From assembly GCF_020921035.1 (NCBI RefSeq), contig NC_063152.1:6772001-6836000 (forward strand): a DNA stretch of 64,000 nucleotides, in the 5' to 3' direction. The notes beneath the pieces were generated by a model. The model was not told the DNA's origin. It ran no database searches and was given only the letters and a program-made list of their open reading frames with translations. The DNA comes from Rhodamnia argentea. Its lineage: Eukaryota > Streptophyta > Magnoliopsida > Myrtales > Myrtaceae. Below are positions 1 through 9,889 of the stretch, piece by piece; positions within the stretch are counted from its first letter, which is position 1; the number at the start of each line of letters is the position of its first letter. Position numbers and translations under genes: made by a program.

Positions 1-139
1 AAATTTTTTAACTTATTGTTTATCTTTGAGAATGAATTTTTAAAAAAAAAATTGCCTCGTGGACCATTTTTGTGAATAAAATCTACACATGGAGTCCACG
101 TGGCTCTTTTTTTAATTTTAAATTGCCTCATGGAGTCCA

Positions 140-770
140 TGTGGACTTTTAAATGACGGGCTCTAAAGCGTTTTAACTAAAAATACCACGCATATATTTT
201 GGTTGGAATTTCTCGTCATTAGCACTAAAGTGATCGTTTTTTTCCAATTTGGCACTTAAGTGATAAAAAAAAATATTAGCACTAAAGTGAGCTCCGTATA
301 TAAATATTGGCACTACATGTATCTTTTTGTCTAGCTTATGTTCAATCTAAAGATGATCTCGAAGACACACAAAATCTACTCACAAAACGTCGATGGATCT
401 CATAGGACATTGGGTATAGCCGAGCCAAGACCCCAGCTACCGACGACACCCATCCCCTCGAATCATTATCCTCCTTGGAGCACCTTTCGGACCGAGTAAC
501 ACCGATCTTCCCATTGTCGATCGACAAGAAGACACCTTCGCTCAAGCATACGTGGTCTTATTATTTTTTTTTAAATTTCATTTTTCATTGAAAAAAATTG
601 TTAATCACACGTGGCAATTTTGGCCTGAAATTCTCGCCGGAGGCACTAAAGTAATCCTTTTATCACCGACTTGGCAATGAAGTGATCCGATTGAAATTTT
701 TGACACCAAAGTGATCTCCGTACATAACTTTTGGCACTAAAAGTGTTCTTTTGCCTCCAATTTCGGTATA
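140..770. repeat. Two direct repeats around a 250-bp core (unclassified element)
   Basis: Two same-orientation segments (about 185-335 and 600-765) share wording such as GGCACTAAAGTGAT, 'aagtgagctccgta' and 'ttggcacta'. They flank a core at about 340-560 that contains an open frame on the minus strand. The arrangement looks like short terminal direct repeats, but there is no clear target-site duplication and no recognisable protein. The same structure lies at 13130-13620 with the right repeat truncated, and the core alone recurs at 22128-22262. Class unknown. Confidence 0.5.
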
Positions 771-1638
771 AGTATGACCTAGAAGACGCAAAGAGCGTAT
801 ATTACTATAGCTATGAACTCGTGCCTTCTCTTTGATTTTAATGATTTCCAATTCTTCTGGGGTTTAAAGATTCCTCGCCAAGCTTACTGTATTATGCAAA
901 TTCGACTGAACTTTGTCGTGCTCTCTTTTCTCTACTCAGTCTTGGCAGCTTCTTTTGCCCAATTCAGTCTCCAGGAGGTCCGTCTTTTTATGGCTGACAA
1001 TTCTGGTGGCACTGAGCCGTTGTTTCTTCGCATCAAGCAGCTCGAGCGCGGTATTGAAGGGTTAATTTCGTCTCTTAGCAAACAGAGAAGAGATCAGTAC
1101 ACGATTGTAGTGATTGTAGATCAGTTCCATGGAGTCATTCGATAGCCGGACCGGACCGGACCGGTGATCTTGTTCTCGGGTGGGTCCTTGGAATCAGTAG
1201 GCAGTTCCCGATTCCCATTTATGGAACCAGTCCTTAGTGGGCAGTTTTGATTCTAGGGTGGGAATCGCCTACCCTGAAACCCATCACTACTAATATGATC
1301 AAGCCACTTAAGTTGTAGCATATCCTTCCACCATGAGTCACTCTAATCTAAGAGCTCGAAAATTTTCTTCCTATGTGTGTTTAATGGTTATAAAAATATA
1401 TGGACAACTCATCGGGTTTGTTATCTATATGAGTTTTCTTATTATAACAAATAGTGATATACTTAAATGGATTAGAAAGAGAGTTGTGAATGTCAAAGAT
1501 GGGATATGTGCTATGTTAAAGTAGAAGACTGTTGGAATCTAATTTTGTGTTTACCTTTCTTCATTGAGAATGAGGGTCCATCTAAGATCAAACTTTGCTG
1601 GTATTTTTTCTTTTCTTTTCGTTTTTACTGCAAAGCTA
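771..1638. other. No gene; conserved duplicated spacer with GGACCGG-type repeat relic
   Basis: This stretch is kept in unit 2 (13620-14429). It includes a GGACCGGACCGG/GGAACC-type relic at 1143-1290, related to 13925-14075, 22735-22905 and the better preserved element at 43116-43670. A 110-codon plus-strand frame (813-1145) opens here, but it is interrupted in unit 2 and resembles no family I know, so I do not call it a gene. A segment at about 1425-1530 recurs at 24030-24150. Confidence 0.5.
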
Positions 1639-2489
1639 AGGGTGCACATGATAATACTTCTGGAAGTAGATTTCTACTCCAGAAATGCTTCTAGAGCAGA
1701 AATCGGTTTGGTAATATAACTTCTAAAGCAAAATCCGTTAGTAAAAAATTTTACTTATGAAGTTGTTTTTTCCCTAATTTGAGAAGTTAAAAAAATAGCT
1801 TCTCCAACTCAAAAAATATTTCTCGCCTCGCCCTCTTTTTAGTACTCCCTCACCTTCTTTACGGTTATACCCACTTCCGCCTACCTCCATTGTTGCGGAC
1901 CATCGCCGACCGCTACCCATTCCGAAACATTATTAACACAAAATATTCTATGAAAAATTATTATCGGTGGTCGAAAAATTTCTTCTTCATTTTTTTATTT
2001 TTATAAATTTCTTTAAAAATAATTTTATTATTAAAATATTATTTTTATTTTTTATTCCGATGGCCGGAGACAGCGACTCAATGGCGTGGGCTGTCGCGAT
2101 GGTCGATGCTTGGCAGCAGGGGGCAGCGGTTGGCGGTGATCGCGACCGGCGAAGATCCGTGGTTGGTGGCCATCGCGGCCGCCGAAGGTTGGCAGTGGCG
2201 GTGGTCGGCGGTTTGCCGCGGCCGCGGCGGTCGTGGGTGGCAATCGGCGAAGGTCGGCGGTGTTTGGCGACCATGGGTGGTCAGCGGGTGGCGGCCAACA
2301 AAAGTCTATGGTGGGCGGGGGTAGACGATGGTCAGTGGTAGTTAATCGTTTCCAAATGAATTTCTCCGATCAGAAATACCTTCCGAAGTAGAAGCAAGAG
2401 AATCAACTTCTGCTTCTGAAGAGAAGTAGAAAAATCAACTTCTGGCCAGAAGTTGATTTCTAAAGTAGAAATGTTACTATGCACGCCCT
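1639..2489. mobile_element. hAT-like MITE with GC-rich core, unit 1 copy
   Basis: The left end AGGGTGCACATGATAATAC and the reverse complement of the right end (AGGGCGTGCATAGTAACAT) form imperfect terminal inverted repeats. They continue into 'cttctg/agaagtag' words typical of AGGGCGTGCATGG-type plant MITEs. Flanks 'aagcta' and 'aagcct' suggest a decayed target-site duplication. There is no transposase. The GC-rich core at about 2055-2340 is built of GGCGGTGG/GGTCGGCGG words and gives spurious long frames. The segment 1923-2345 is inverted relative to the unit 2 copy. Confidence 0.65.
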
Positions 2490-2638
2490 AAGCCTCTTGT
2501 GTTCCCGTTTTCTTGATAGATAAATGCAAATTACGTAATATTTCTTTTGCTCCAACGTCACGAAATGGATAGTGATATTTCATGTGGGTGTCATTTTTGG
2601 GGATGTTATGTATATCACAATGACATAGAAATTAATTT

Positions 2639-2896
2639 AGGGCGTGCATGGCTACACTTCTGCTCTAGAAATCAACTTCCGACCACAAATTGATTTTTCT
2701 ACTTTTGTTTTTGAGCAGAAGTCGATTTTTCTATTTTTGAAGAAAAGTAATTTTTTTTTACTTCTTCAAGTGGCCCCAAAACTATTTCTAAAGCAAAAAA
2801 AAAAAAATGTTCTAGAAATAGAAAAATGAAGCTGTATAATCAAAAAAGCACTTCTTGAGCACAAATTATACTTCAGAAGTGTTGCCATGTGCGTTG
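2639..2896. mobile_element. Short hAT-like MITE, unit 1 copy
   Basis: Left terminus AGGGCGTGCATGGCTACAC pairs with the reverse complement of the right terminus around 'agaagtgttgccatgtgcgt'. The interior is a string of 'cttctg...agaagt' words. There is no coding capacity. It has the same termini family as the element just upstream and is duplicated at 15498-15765, so both insertions are older than the segmental duplication. Confidence 0.65.
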
Positions 2897-3107
2897 GCGG
2901 TCTCCATCCGACAATTGTGCCATTTCCATCGCTCCGCATCAAACGGATCCAATTGATTAGTTATTTGGACTGTTCCAAGAAAAGTAATCGAATGGATCCT
3001 TAGGCTTGGTTAATAATGTAGTTGGAAGTAGAAGAGTAAGGTTACAATGCCTATATAAAATGAGCTAAACATAAGAGAAAGGCAAATCTATTTGTAGGGG
3101 AAATTGT

Positions 3108-3395
3108 TCAATCAGTCCTAAATATATTGTACCAATATTACTTTAGTCCTAAATTTTTCAGTTTTACCAATTGAGTCATAAACCTTTTGTGTAAAACTCC
3201 AATGTAGTCCTTCTGGCCAATTCGCATCGAACAGTGGGCCACGTGATATGACCGGCGATGACTAGACTGTTATGTTAGCGATTTTGTGCCGAAAATTAGT
3301 CAGAATGATTATATGAAAATTTTGCGTAAAGGTTTAGGACTACATTAATAAAATTGAAAATTTTGGGATTAAATTGACACTCATAATAAATTTAA
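3108..3395. repeat. Foldback/MITE-like inverted repeat ('cctaaa...tttagga' family)
   Basis: The left arm (cctaaatatattgtacc, then 'agtcctaaatttttcag') and the right arm ('tttaggactacattaat', 'gggattaaattgacac') are approximate reverse complements separated by about 130 bp. The same element is at about 15995-16265 in unit 2. Half-copies of the family occur at 3895-4020, 24330-24500 and 24640-24740. It has no coding capacity. Confidence 0.55.
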
Positions 3396-4330
3396 TAACA
3401 AGTGGGTAATTCTCTCTCTATTTCTGTACGGCGTTTATATGCAAGTAAACCTCAGTTTCTCTAACGCACTTGTAGACATATGTTTAGTCTATAGACAGTG
3501 CAATATCTGCACAAATATGCAAAAGTGAAATTTTTTATACTTTACTTTAAGTCACAAAACAAATATAGCAATAAATAATGAAGCCTAAGTGAACTAGATG
3601 CGCCGCAAATCATTTATTTGCTCATGAAAAACCTTACTTTTCTGCATGACAATCTTTTTGGTGCAAGTATCATGTGAAATACTGTCCTAGTATGCAAAAT
3701 CACCTCGATTCGAGGCAATTTTACAATTTGATCCAAAACTAACATCCATGGTCATGAGCGCGAAAAGATGAACTTTCAAATCCTTCGGTTAACCTCTATC
3801 CCTCGCTCCGTTTCCAATTTTCAGCATCTTCATTCACGGGTGACGTCCCAAACAGGAAAAGTACCAAAAAAGTGATAAATCTATTGCATTTGTACCGATT
3901 CAATTCTAAACCTTCCAATTTGACCAATTTAGTCCTTAACAGTTTGACATTAATACCAATTGAGTACATCTAGACAATTTATGCCGAAAATTGCCGGTGT
4001 GGCATCAGTGTATCTTAACATGAATTAACAGGTTAGAACCATTTATAAACTGGGAATGCGTTTATTGAACGAAAGCTCGGCGACTTAGCAAACATCTTTC
4101 TAATTGAAAATGGCCTTTAGATTTGTTACAAAATTGAATTAAAAAAGATATTTCATCATCCGCGAGAGTACATTAGCATAGGCTCTAGTTCTCTTTTTTT
4201 TTTTTTTTTTTTGGGGGGGTGGGGAATAAAGGCTATAGTTGATTTTTTTTTGGTCGAAAAAAAATCAATTATTATCAACGCTATTTTTCATCACTATTTA
4301 TTCCAAGCGATGACGTAATCTCGATTTCTT
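3396..4330. other. No gene recognised; CNL upstream region
   Basis: AT-rich spacer with one relic of the 'cctaaaccttccaatt' repeat family and a poly-T/poly-G tract near 4195-4225. It corresponds to about 16325-17230 in unit 2. Around 3840-4080 the two copies differ at roughly 9 percent of positions by my count, much more than the adjacent gene. Confidence 0.6.
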
Positions 4331-4542
4331 ATTGGTCATAGGAAAGTAGGATGAAGATAAGGTAGAAAGCGTGTTGCTGCTGACCAGGAGGCCACTCGCA
4401 AGGAAAGCGCGTTGGACCTTCATTCCTGCCGGCGACTCGTAGGGAAGTCATCATCATATCACCCAACCAACGAAAGGACGACGTTGTGTGTTCTTCTTCG
4501 TCTCAAACCAAATGGCCTGAATCAATTTCCCCATCACTTAGC
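4331..4542 (+). promoter_or_regulatory. Proximal promoter/5' leader of CNL copy 1
   Basis: An ATTGG word (inverted CCAAT box) lies at about 4331, and the region up to the first ATG is nearly identical to that of copy 2. Copy 2 has about 55 extra bases just before the ATTGG (near 17183-17240), so the two promoters differ in spacing. The open frame extends upstream of 4543 only through non-ATG codons, which fixes the start. No TATA box was assigned with confidence. Confidence 0.4.
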
Positions 4543-7128
4543 ATGGCGGAATCACTCCTTTCCGGCATCGCACAGGGTGTGCTGGGGAAGATAGCATCCC
4601 TGGCGTTCCAAGAAGCCGTCGCAATCTACGGCGTCGAAGATCAGATCCACGAGCTTAGAAATACGTTGGCTGCCATTAGGGCCGTGCTGTTAGATGCTGA
4701 GGAGCGACAAGTGAAGAACCACCGCCTGGAACTGTGGCTACGTCGGCTTCAAGACGTGCTGTACGATGCGGAGGATGTGCTCGACGAACTCGAGTGTGAA
4801 GCCTTACGGAAGCGGGTAATTAGACCGTACGGGGGCATCAAAGAGAAGGTACACCGCTTCTTTTCCCCCTCTAATCCACTAGTACTCCGTGCAAGCATCA
4901 ATCATAAGATCAAGGAGATTAGGGAGACATTATCTAAAATTTCCGTCGAGAAGAATCAATTTGATCTTACTGTGCGGAGTGTTGACAATGGTGTGGTGAA
5001 TACGCAGTCGCGAGAGATGACTTACGATTTCATAAACAACTTAGATGTGGTCGGAAGACACGTAGATAAACAAAAGCTAATTGAGATATTGATGCGGCCA
5101 AATGAAAAAACCCTCTCGGTGATTCCCATTTATGGAATTGGAGGTTTGGGCAAGACGACCCTAGCTAAATTAGTTTACAATGACGAGATCGTGAAAGAGC
5201 AATTCAAGTCTCGACTATGGGTGTGTGTTCCCGAGGACTTTGATTTAAAGAAAACCATAGAAGGAATCATCAAAGATGCAACTGGTCAAACCTTGAGTAA
5301 TTTGGATATTCAGCAATTGCAAACCTGTCTGCGAGACACCGTCAAAGAGAAGAAATTTCTATTGGTCCTGGATGACGTATGGAGCAACGACCGCTGTAGA
5401 TGGGAAGAATTGAAAACTTTGCTAGCCGAAGGAGCTAGTGGAAGCAAGATTGTTGTGACCACGCGCAGTTCAGGAGTTGCTTCTATGATGGGTACCCATC
5501 CAGGTCATAATCTTAAAGGTCTTTCTGATGAAGACTCCATGGCCTTGTTCAAAAAATGGGCTTTCGATCAAAGGGAAAAGCAGCCACGTCCTGATCTCCT
5601 TGAGATTGGAAATGACATTGTGAAAAAATGTCAAGGAGTCCCTTTCCTTGTGAAAACTTTGGGGAGCCTACTTTACACGAAGCATGAAGTACGGTACTGG
5701 GCCCATATAAGAGATAGCGAGACATGGAAGTTAGTGGAAGAAAAAAAGGACATTCTGTCGGTTCTTAAACTTAGCTATGATCATTTGCCGTCCCACCTAA
5801 AACGCTGTTTTGCCACATTATCTCTTTTTGACAAAGCATTTGAATTCCGTGGCCCTGTGATAGCTTGGTTATGGATAGCTTTAGGATTCATTAGCTCAAC
5901 GGGGGAAGAACTAGCATATGAAGACGTTGGTGTTGATTATGTCAACGAGTTGTGGAAGAGATCTTTGATCCAACAAGTTGACGAGTTCGGCTTGGTGATA
6001 TCTTTTAAAGTGCACGATCTAATCCATTCTCTTGCAACAATTGTGGCACAAAATGATTGCTCTAGTGTTGGCTTAGATACATCAGAGATTTCAGAGCGAG
6101 TTCGGTGCGTTTCATTCTTTAGCAGTGGGCTAGAGGGAATCTCTAATTTCGATGGAGTCCCACCTTTTGTAAGAAAGCCCACTTCAAAGAAGCTGCGTGC
6201 AATTATATTTCCCTATGACATTGATGATGGAGTTATTACTGGAGAGTTTGTTAGAGCGTGCATCTCCAAGTGCAACTACTTACGGTATCTAGATTTGATG
6301 AGTGGCAGTTTTGAGGAGCTGCCGAGTTCCATAAGCAACTTGAAGCACTTAAGGACGTTATTTCTCAATGATAACAAGCGATTGAAGAAGCTTCCAAACA
6401 CCATTTGTGAGCTGCAGAGTTTGCAACACTTACGCCTCGATGGTTGCTCAGAGCTAAACAATTTACCCAAAAATATGAAGAGGCTCATCAGCCTCAGATT
6501 TCTATCCATAACAACAAAGCAGAAGAGTCTGCAAGAAAGTGGAATACAATATCTGGAAAATCTGCAAGTTTTGGGACTCGACGAATGCCAAAATCTGGAA
6601 GTTTTGTTTGAAGGTGCTTGCCGATTAACTGGCCTCCGACACTTGAAAATTTCAGATTGTGGGAGACCAATGTTTTTACCTTTTGTGGGATTAACAGCCC
6701 TAGAGAACTTAGCAATTCATAATTCCAAGCTCTTGTTGACCAAGGAGAACAAGTCCAACTTTCCTGCTAAACTTCGTGCATTGAAAATATCAAAATCCGA
6801 TCAGGTGATGGAGCTGCTCCAATGTCTTAATGAATCTGCTCAAACTTTGGGGTCCTTTTGTGTCGCTGACTGCTTGAGCTTCACGGCTTTACCGGAATGG
6901 CTGCCCAATCATACATGTATGAAATTTATTAGATTGATTCGATGTCCCAATTTATCGTCTATGCCGCAAGAAATTCAGTCCCTCACTACCCTAAAAAAAT
7001 TAGACGTCGAAGATTGTGGTGAACTGAGCAAGAGATGTCGACCAACAATTGGCGCGGATTGGCCCAAAATCGCTCACATTCCTCAAATCGAAATTGATGG
7101 TATGAAAGTACAATCGACGGAGGATTAG
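4543..7128 (+). CDS. CC-NB-LRR (CNL) disease resistance protein, RGA-like, copy 1
   Basis: Predicted intracellular immune receptor of 861 residues in one coding exon. In this family the N-terminal coiled coil signals, the NB-ARC acts as an ATP/ADP switch and the LRR senses effectors or guards host proteins. Visible motifs: coiled coil with YDAEDVLDELE (74-84); P-loop GIGGLGKTT (198-206); kinase-2 KKFLLVLDDVW (270-280); RNBS-B GSKIVVTTR (300-308); a GLPL variant CQGVPFLVK (363-371); an RNBS-D-like CFATLSLFDK (422-431); and VHD (490-492) in place of MHD. LRRs run from about 560 to the end. The start is the first in-frame ATG; the frame is open upstream only from non-ATG codons. All catalytic motifs are present, so it looks functional. 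It differs from copy 2 at about 18 residues. The specific effector is unknown. Confidence 0.95.
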   Translation: MAESLLSGIAQGVLGKIASLAFQEAVAIYGVEDQIHELRNTLAAIRAVLLDAEERQVKNHRLELWLRRLQDVLYDAEDVLDELECEALRKRVIRPYGGIKEKVHRFFSPSNPLVLRASINHKIKEIRETLSKISVEKNQFDLTVRSVDNGVVNTQSREMTYDFINNLDVVGRHVDKQKLIEILMRPNEKTLSVIPIYGIGGLGKTTLAKLVYNDEIVKEQFKSRLWVCVPEDFDLKKTIEGIIKDATGQTLSNLDIQQLQTCLRDTVKEKKFLLVLDDVWSNDRCRWEELKTLLAEGASGSKIVVTTRSSGVASMMGTHPGHNLKGLSDEDSMALFKKWAFDQREKQPRPDLLEIGNDIVKKCQGVPFLVKTLGSLLYTKHEVRYWAHIRDSETWKLVEEKKDILSVLKLSYDHLPSHLKRCFATLSLFDKAFEFRGPVIAWLWIALGFISSTGEELAYEDVGVDYVNELWKRSLIQQVDEFGLVISFKVHDLIHSLATIVAQNDCSSVGLDTSEISERVRCVSFFSSGLEGISNFDGVPPFVRKPTSKKLRAIIFPYDIDDGVITGEFVRACISKCNYLRYLDLMSGSFEELPSSISNLKHLRTLFLNDNKRLKKLPNTICELQSLQHLRLDGCSELNNLPKNMKRLISLRFLSITTKQKSLQESGIQYLENLQVLGLDECQNLEVLFEGACRLTGLRHLKISDCGRPMFLPFVGLTALENLAIHNSKLLLTKENKSNFPAKLRALKISKSDQVMELLQCLNESAQTLGSFCVADCLSFTALPEWLPNHTCMKFIRLIRCPNLSSMPQEIQSLTTLKKLDVEDCGELSKRCRPTIGADWPKIAHIPQIEIDGMKVQSTED

Positions 7129-8077
7129 GTACGATTCTATCTATCTCTTCTTTGTTCTTACATGTAACATCCCCCTACATTAAGATTGACCTAATTCGTC
7201 AATCGAATTAAAATTTAATTAAAGCATTGCTTAGAAAAATAAAAACTGATATGAAGACTAAAATACAATCAACAATAGGTCATTACATTGCAAAAGGAAT
7301 TCAATATCAAATCATTCTCTTACATATAATTAATCCAAATCAAATTTATAAAAAGTAATGTCATATACTCAAAGAAAATTAGCAGTAATCTTCAGGGGAG
7401 TTACTATTTAATCAAAACATTGAAGTGTGAAGAGAAAATTGCATAAAAAAAATTTACTCAGTACAGTAAATAATCCATTTCAAATTTGATCAGTAAATTA
7501 GAAGTTGACTCGACCAAACAAACTTAAAAGTTGCATTTAACATTGTAATTATACTTAAACCTACACACTCAGTTCGTGTTATTATCTAAGACATTTAACT
7601 CGGATAATAAAACGTGCGTAGCACGAGAATGATTGCTACTCCAAATAATGTATTTTGAAGGCTCTTGTATGGTTTTTGTTGGCAAGGCACTTGGCTTAAT
7701 ACCAACTGTAGGTGAATCAATGTTTATTATAACTTGATTGATATGCACGAAAAGTTGACACATAGAGAAATCTTTTCACTTTTAAATTAACTTTCCCACT
7801 CGAGAAAAAACATAGTTTTCTCGATCTTATTAAAGTGATATCAAATTGTCTTCAATTAATATATTAATGAGTTTAGTAGCACCTGTCTAATGCATACGAG
7901 TGGTGATGTGGTTCAACTTCTTATGACTGTCTCTAATTATGCTTATGGCTGGAAAATATTTTTGTAATTGGAAATCGAAGAATGACTAGTTCGCATGACA
8001 TTGCTATCAATGTTAGAATATTGTGTTATTGATACTCTAAGCTCATTTTTTTCTTCTTTTTCCCCTTTCGAGCGTAG
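7129..8077 (+). other. Probable 3' UTR intron of CNL copy 1
   Basis: The stop codon TAG is followed directly by GTACGATT. A pyrimidine-rich tract (ttttttcttctttttcccctttcgagcgtag) ends at 8077. Both CNL copies keep these sites, and the diverged third copy keeps an equivalent acceptor near 10541. This fits an intron immediately after the stop. The 3' UTR exon would run from 8078 to about 8340. No transcript was seen. Confidence 0.5.
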
Positions 8078-8592
8078 ATGAACTCGCAAAATCTATTTGC
8101 CACGCCATTTGGGTCTCCGCAAACATTTGGAGGTGCACTCAGCTACTACTTTCTCAATCTCTTTCATTTGGAGAGACGAAAAGAATGGCCGTTGATATTG
8201 TACCTGTTTCTTCCGCTCCTTGAATAAGTGTACTTCTTTATTATTTATCGGTGTTTGTATTGCAAATTTTACTATGGAGAAAAGACATTATCCGTATTGT
8301 ATGAGAACAACCGTAGTATTATCTGTGTCTGAATATCCTCGGAACGGTGTTTTTCTTTCATTCATGGACAGTTAATGAAATCACTCTTCATTGTCGTATA
8401 TTACTTTCGGTAAGGTGCGAGTTACTCGATATTTTTCTATTTAAAGCGTTTCCTATACATAGGAAGATTAGGTTTTTCTTTTGAGTACGAATGCACGAAG
8501 GCTAATTGCATGAACAATAAAGTTTTTTTTTATCTGCTCTTTATTAGTTTTAGTCTCCCAATTACGTTTGTTTGAACTCATGGTTGCGTAAG
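8078..8592 (+). other. Probable CNL copy 1 3' UTR exon and trailing spacer
   Basis: About 8078-8300 is conserved in copy 2 (21013-21240) and, more weakly, in the third copy (10542-10770). That is more constraint or more recent shared ancestry than the surrounding DNA shows. No poly(A) site could be fixed. The rest is AT-rich spacer. Confidence 0.35.
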
Positions 8593-8599
8593 CTATGCT

Positions 8600-8836
8600 T
8601 CGTCATAATTCAGCGCCTCCTCAGTCGATTTCTTGACTACACTGGAGTTCCCAGAACTGCCCAAATTGGACATTGAACAATTGCAGACCCATTTGCAACA
8701 CTTGGTGGTGGCTAAGAAATTTTCTGTCGTGCTAGACAACGTATAGAACAACGGTCGAACTCTCGACACGTGGAATGAGGTGGGAGATTTGTTCATGGAA
8801 GGCGGCAAGGGAAGTCGCCCGGTTGCGGCACCCGGC
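8600..8836 (+). pseudogene. NB-ARC relic (kinase-2/RNBS-B region), unit 1
   Basis: Translation around 8640-8830 reads PKLDIEQLQTHLQHL, then KKFSVVLDNV, a stop, and GDLFMEGGKGSRPVAAPG. This is recognisably the stretch from just before kinase-2 to RNBS-B of a CNL. The tryptophan that normally follows the kinase-2 aspartates is a TAG stop here, and DD has become DN. The relic ends abruptly at the duplication breakpoint. Unit 2 keeps a longer version (21545-22030) with the same stop, so the gene was dead before the duplication. Confidence 0.75.
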
Positions 8837-9889
8837 ACACGTGGAATGAGGTGGGAGATTCAGATTATAAAAATTTAGGAACATGTTCCGACGAATAAGT
8901 TATAGATTCTAAGTAACCTATAACTTGTAACAAGTTGTTGTGGCTTTCCATAACATCCAATGATGAGTGTATAATCTAAAACAACTAGTCTTACCTTTTA
9001 TTTTTGGTCATAAAATGCGATGATTCATTGAGATTATTCAATTAAGAATAGAGTTAGAATCTGTTTAGACTCTGAAATCGATCCTGGAATATGTGATAGG
9101 ATAGGTTTTAGGTTTCAATGCATGCATGGTATGTTTCACGTTATAAAAAATGAGGAACCTGCATGGAACCCGATGAAAAAGTGACTCCGATTATATCTAT
9201 CTCTGATTTTAGGCTAACCGATGAAAATGATTGTGTATTCTCTTCTATTTAAGAACTTATATCTTTGTCTCGCCACAAATTATTGAGAAGAGCTTGCAAC
9301 GCCTTTACATCCTTTTTCATTATCGTTAATGGTGACCCCTCTTAGAGCATGTCATAAGAGCAACCAGGTTTTTGATATAATTGAGAGAAACATCCGGAAT
9401 CGCGGATGGCACGATGGAAGTTGCACCAAAGATTCTTATGGGCTAGTGATAGGTCATCGCTCCCGAATATCGTCGTACCTCGAAGGCCGATCTGGAGGTG
9501 AGAGGCCAGTTGACGCCGAACTTCAGGGCCTCAAAAGGCCAAGAATACGTCCAATCCGGGGCGTTTCTTCCCAAAAAAGCGCATATAGACAGCAATTACA
9601 GGACAACAGTAAGATGTGCAAGTCAACAGGAATTATTTGAAAGTTCTAACTGGAAGGCCAAACGAGACACAAGGTCTTAGAACATGAGGGAGTCCTTCGG
9701 TCCACCTTCTGTTCAAATCACACTGCACTTTCTCAAGCAATGATGTGACCATCCCAGCTTCATGGCCCTCGGTCGTCTATGGATCTAACCCCTTAATCAC
9801 CTCTACGGTCTTGAGGGATTCTCTCCAGAGTTTCAATTCATCCTCTTGCGCCAATTCTCGAGCTCGCGGAGAGCCATGCCGAAGGTGCT
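8837..9889. other. No gene recognised; spacer unique to the region between units
   Basis: It starts with a 24-bp direct repeat of 8766-8789 and has no counterpart in unit 2. A plus-strand frame at 9329-9640 (103 codons) has no motif I recognise. The reverse strand near 9750-9900 also shows only short frames. Confidence 0.5.

Larger units (their letters stand above)
1..8836. repeat. Tandem segmental duplication, unit 1
   Basis: This block aligns nearly end to end with 12924-21765 at an offset of about 12.93 kb. It carries the same order of parts: direct-repeat region, two MITEs, inverted-repeat element, CNL gene, 3' UTR intron and NB-ARC relic. The left end is cut by the window, so the unit may extend further. 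The right end is sharp, falling inside the NB-ARC relic where a 24-bp word at 8766-8789 recurs at 8837-8860. Noncoding parts differ by several percent, whereas the CNL coding region differs by only about 1 percent. Confidence 0.93.

Noticed and set aside
813..1145. 110-codon plus-strand frame
   Set aside because: Lies in repeat DNA, starts before a degenerate GGACCGG relic, is interrupted in the unit 2 copy and has no recognisable domain.
1967..2341. Overlapping long frames on both strands in the MITE core
   Set aside because: Caused by GC-rich low-complexity GGCGGTGG words; not conserved in frame between the two units.
4486..4542. 19-codon N-terminal extension of the CNL
   Set aside because: The extension begins at GTG, not ATG. 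The first ATG at 4543 gives the usual MAE-type CNL start and has a good context (agcATGGcg).
9329..9640. 103-codon frame between the CNL units
   Set aside because: No motif and no second copy.
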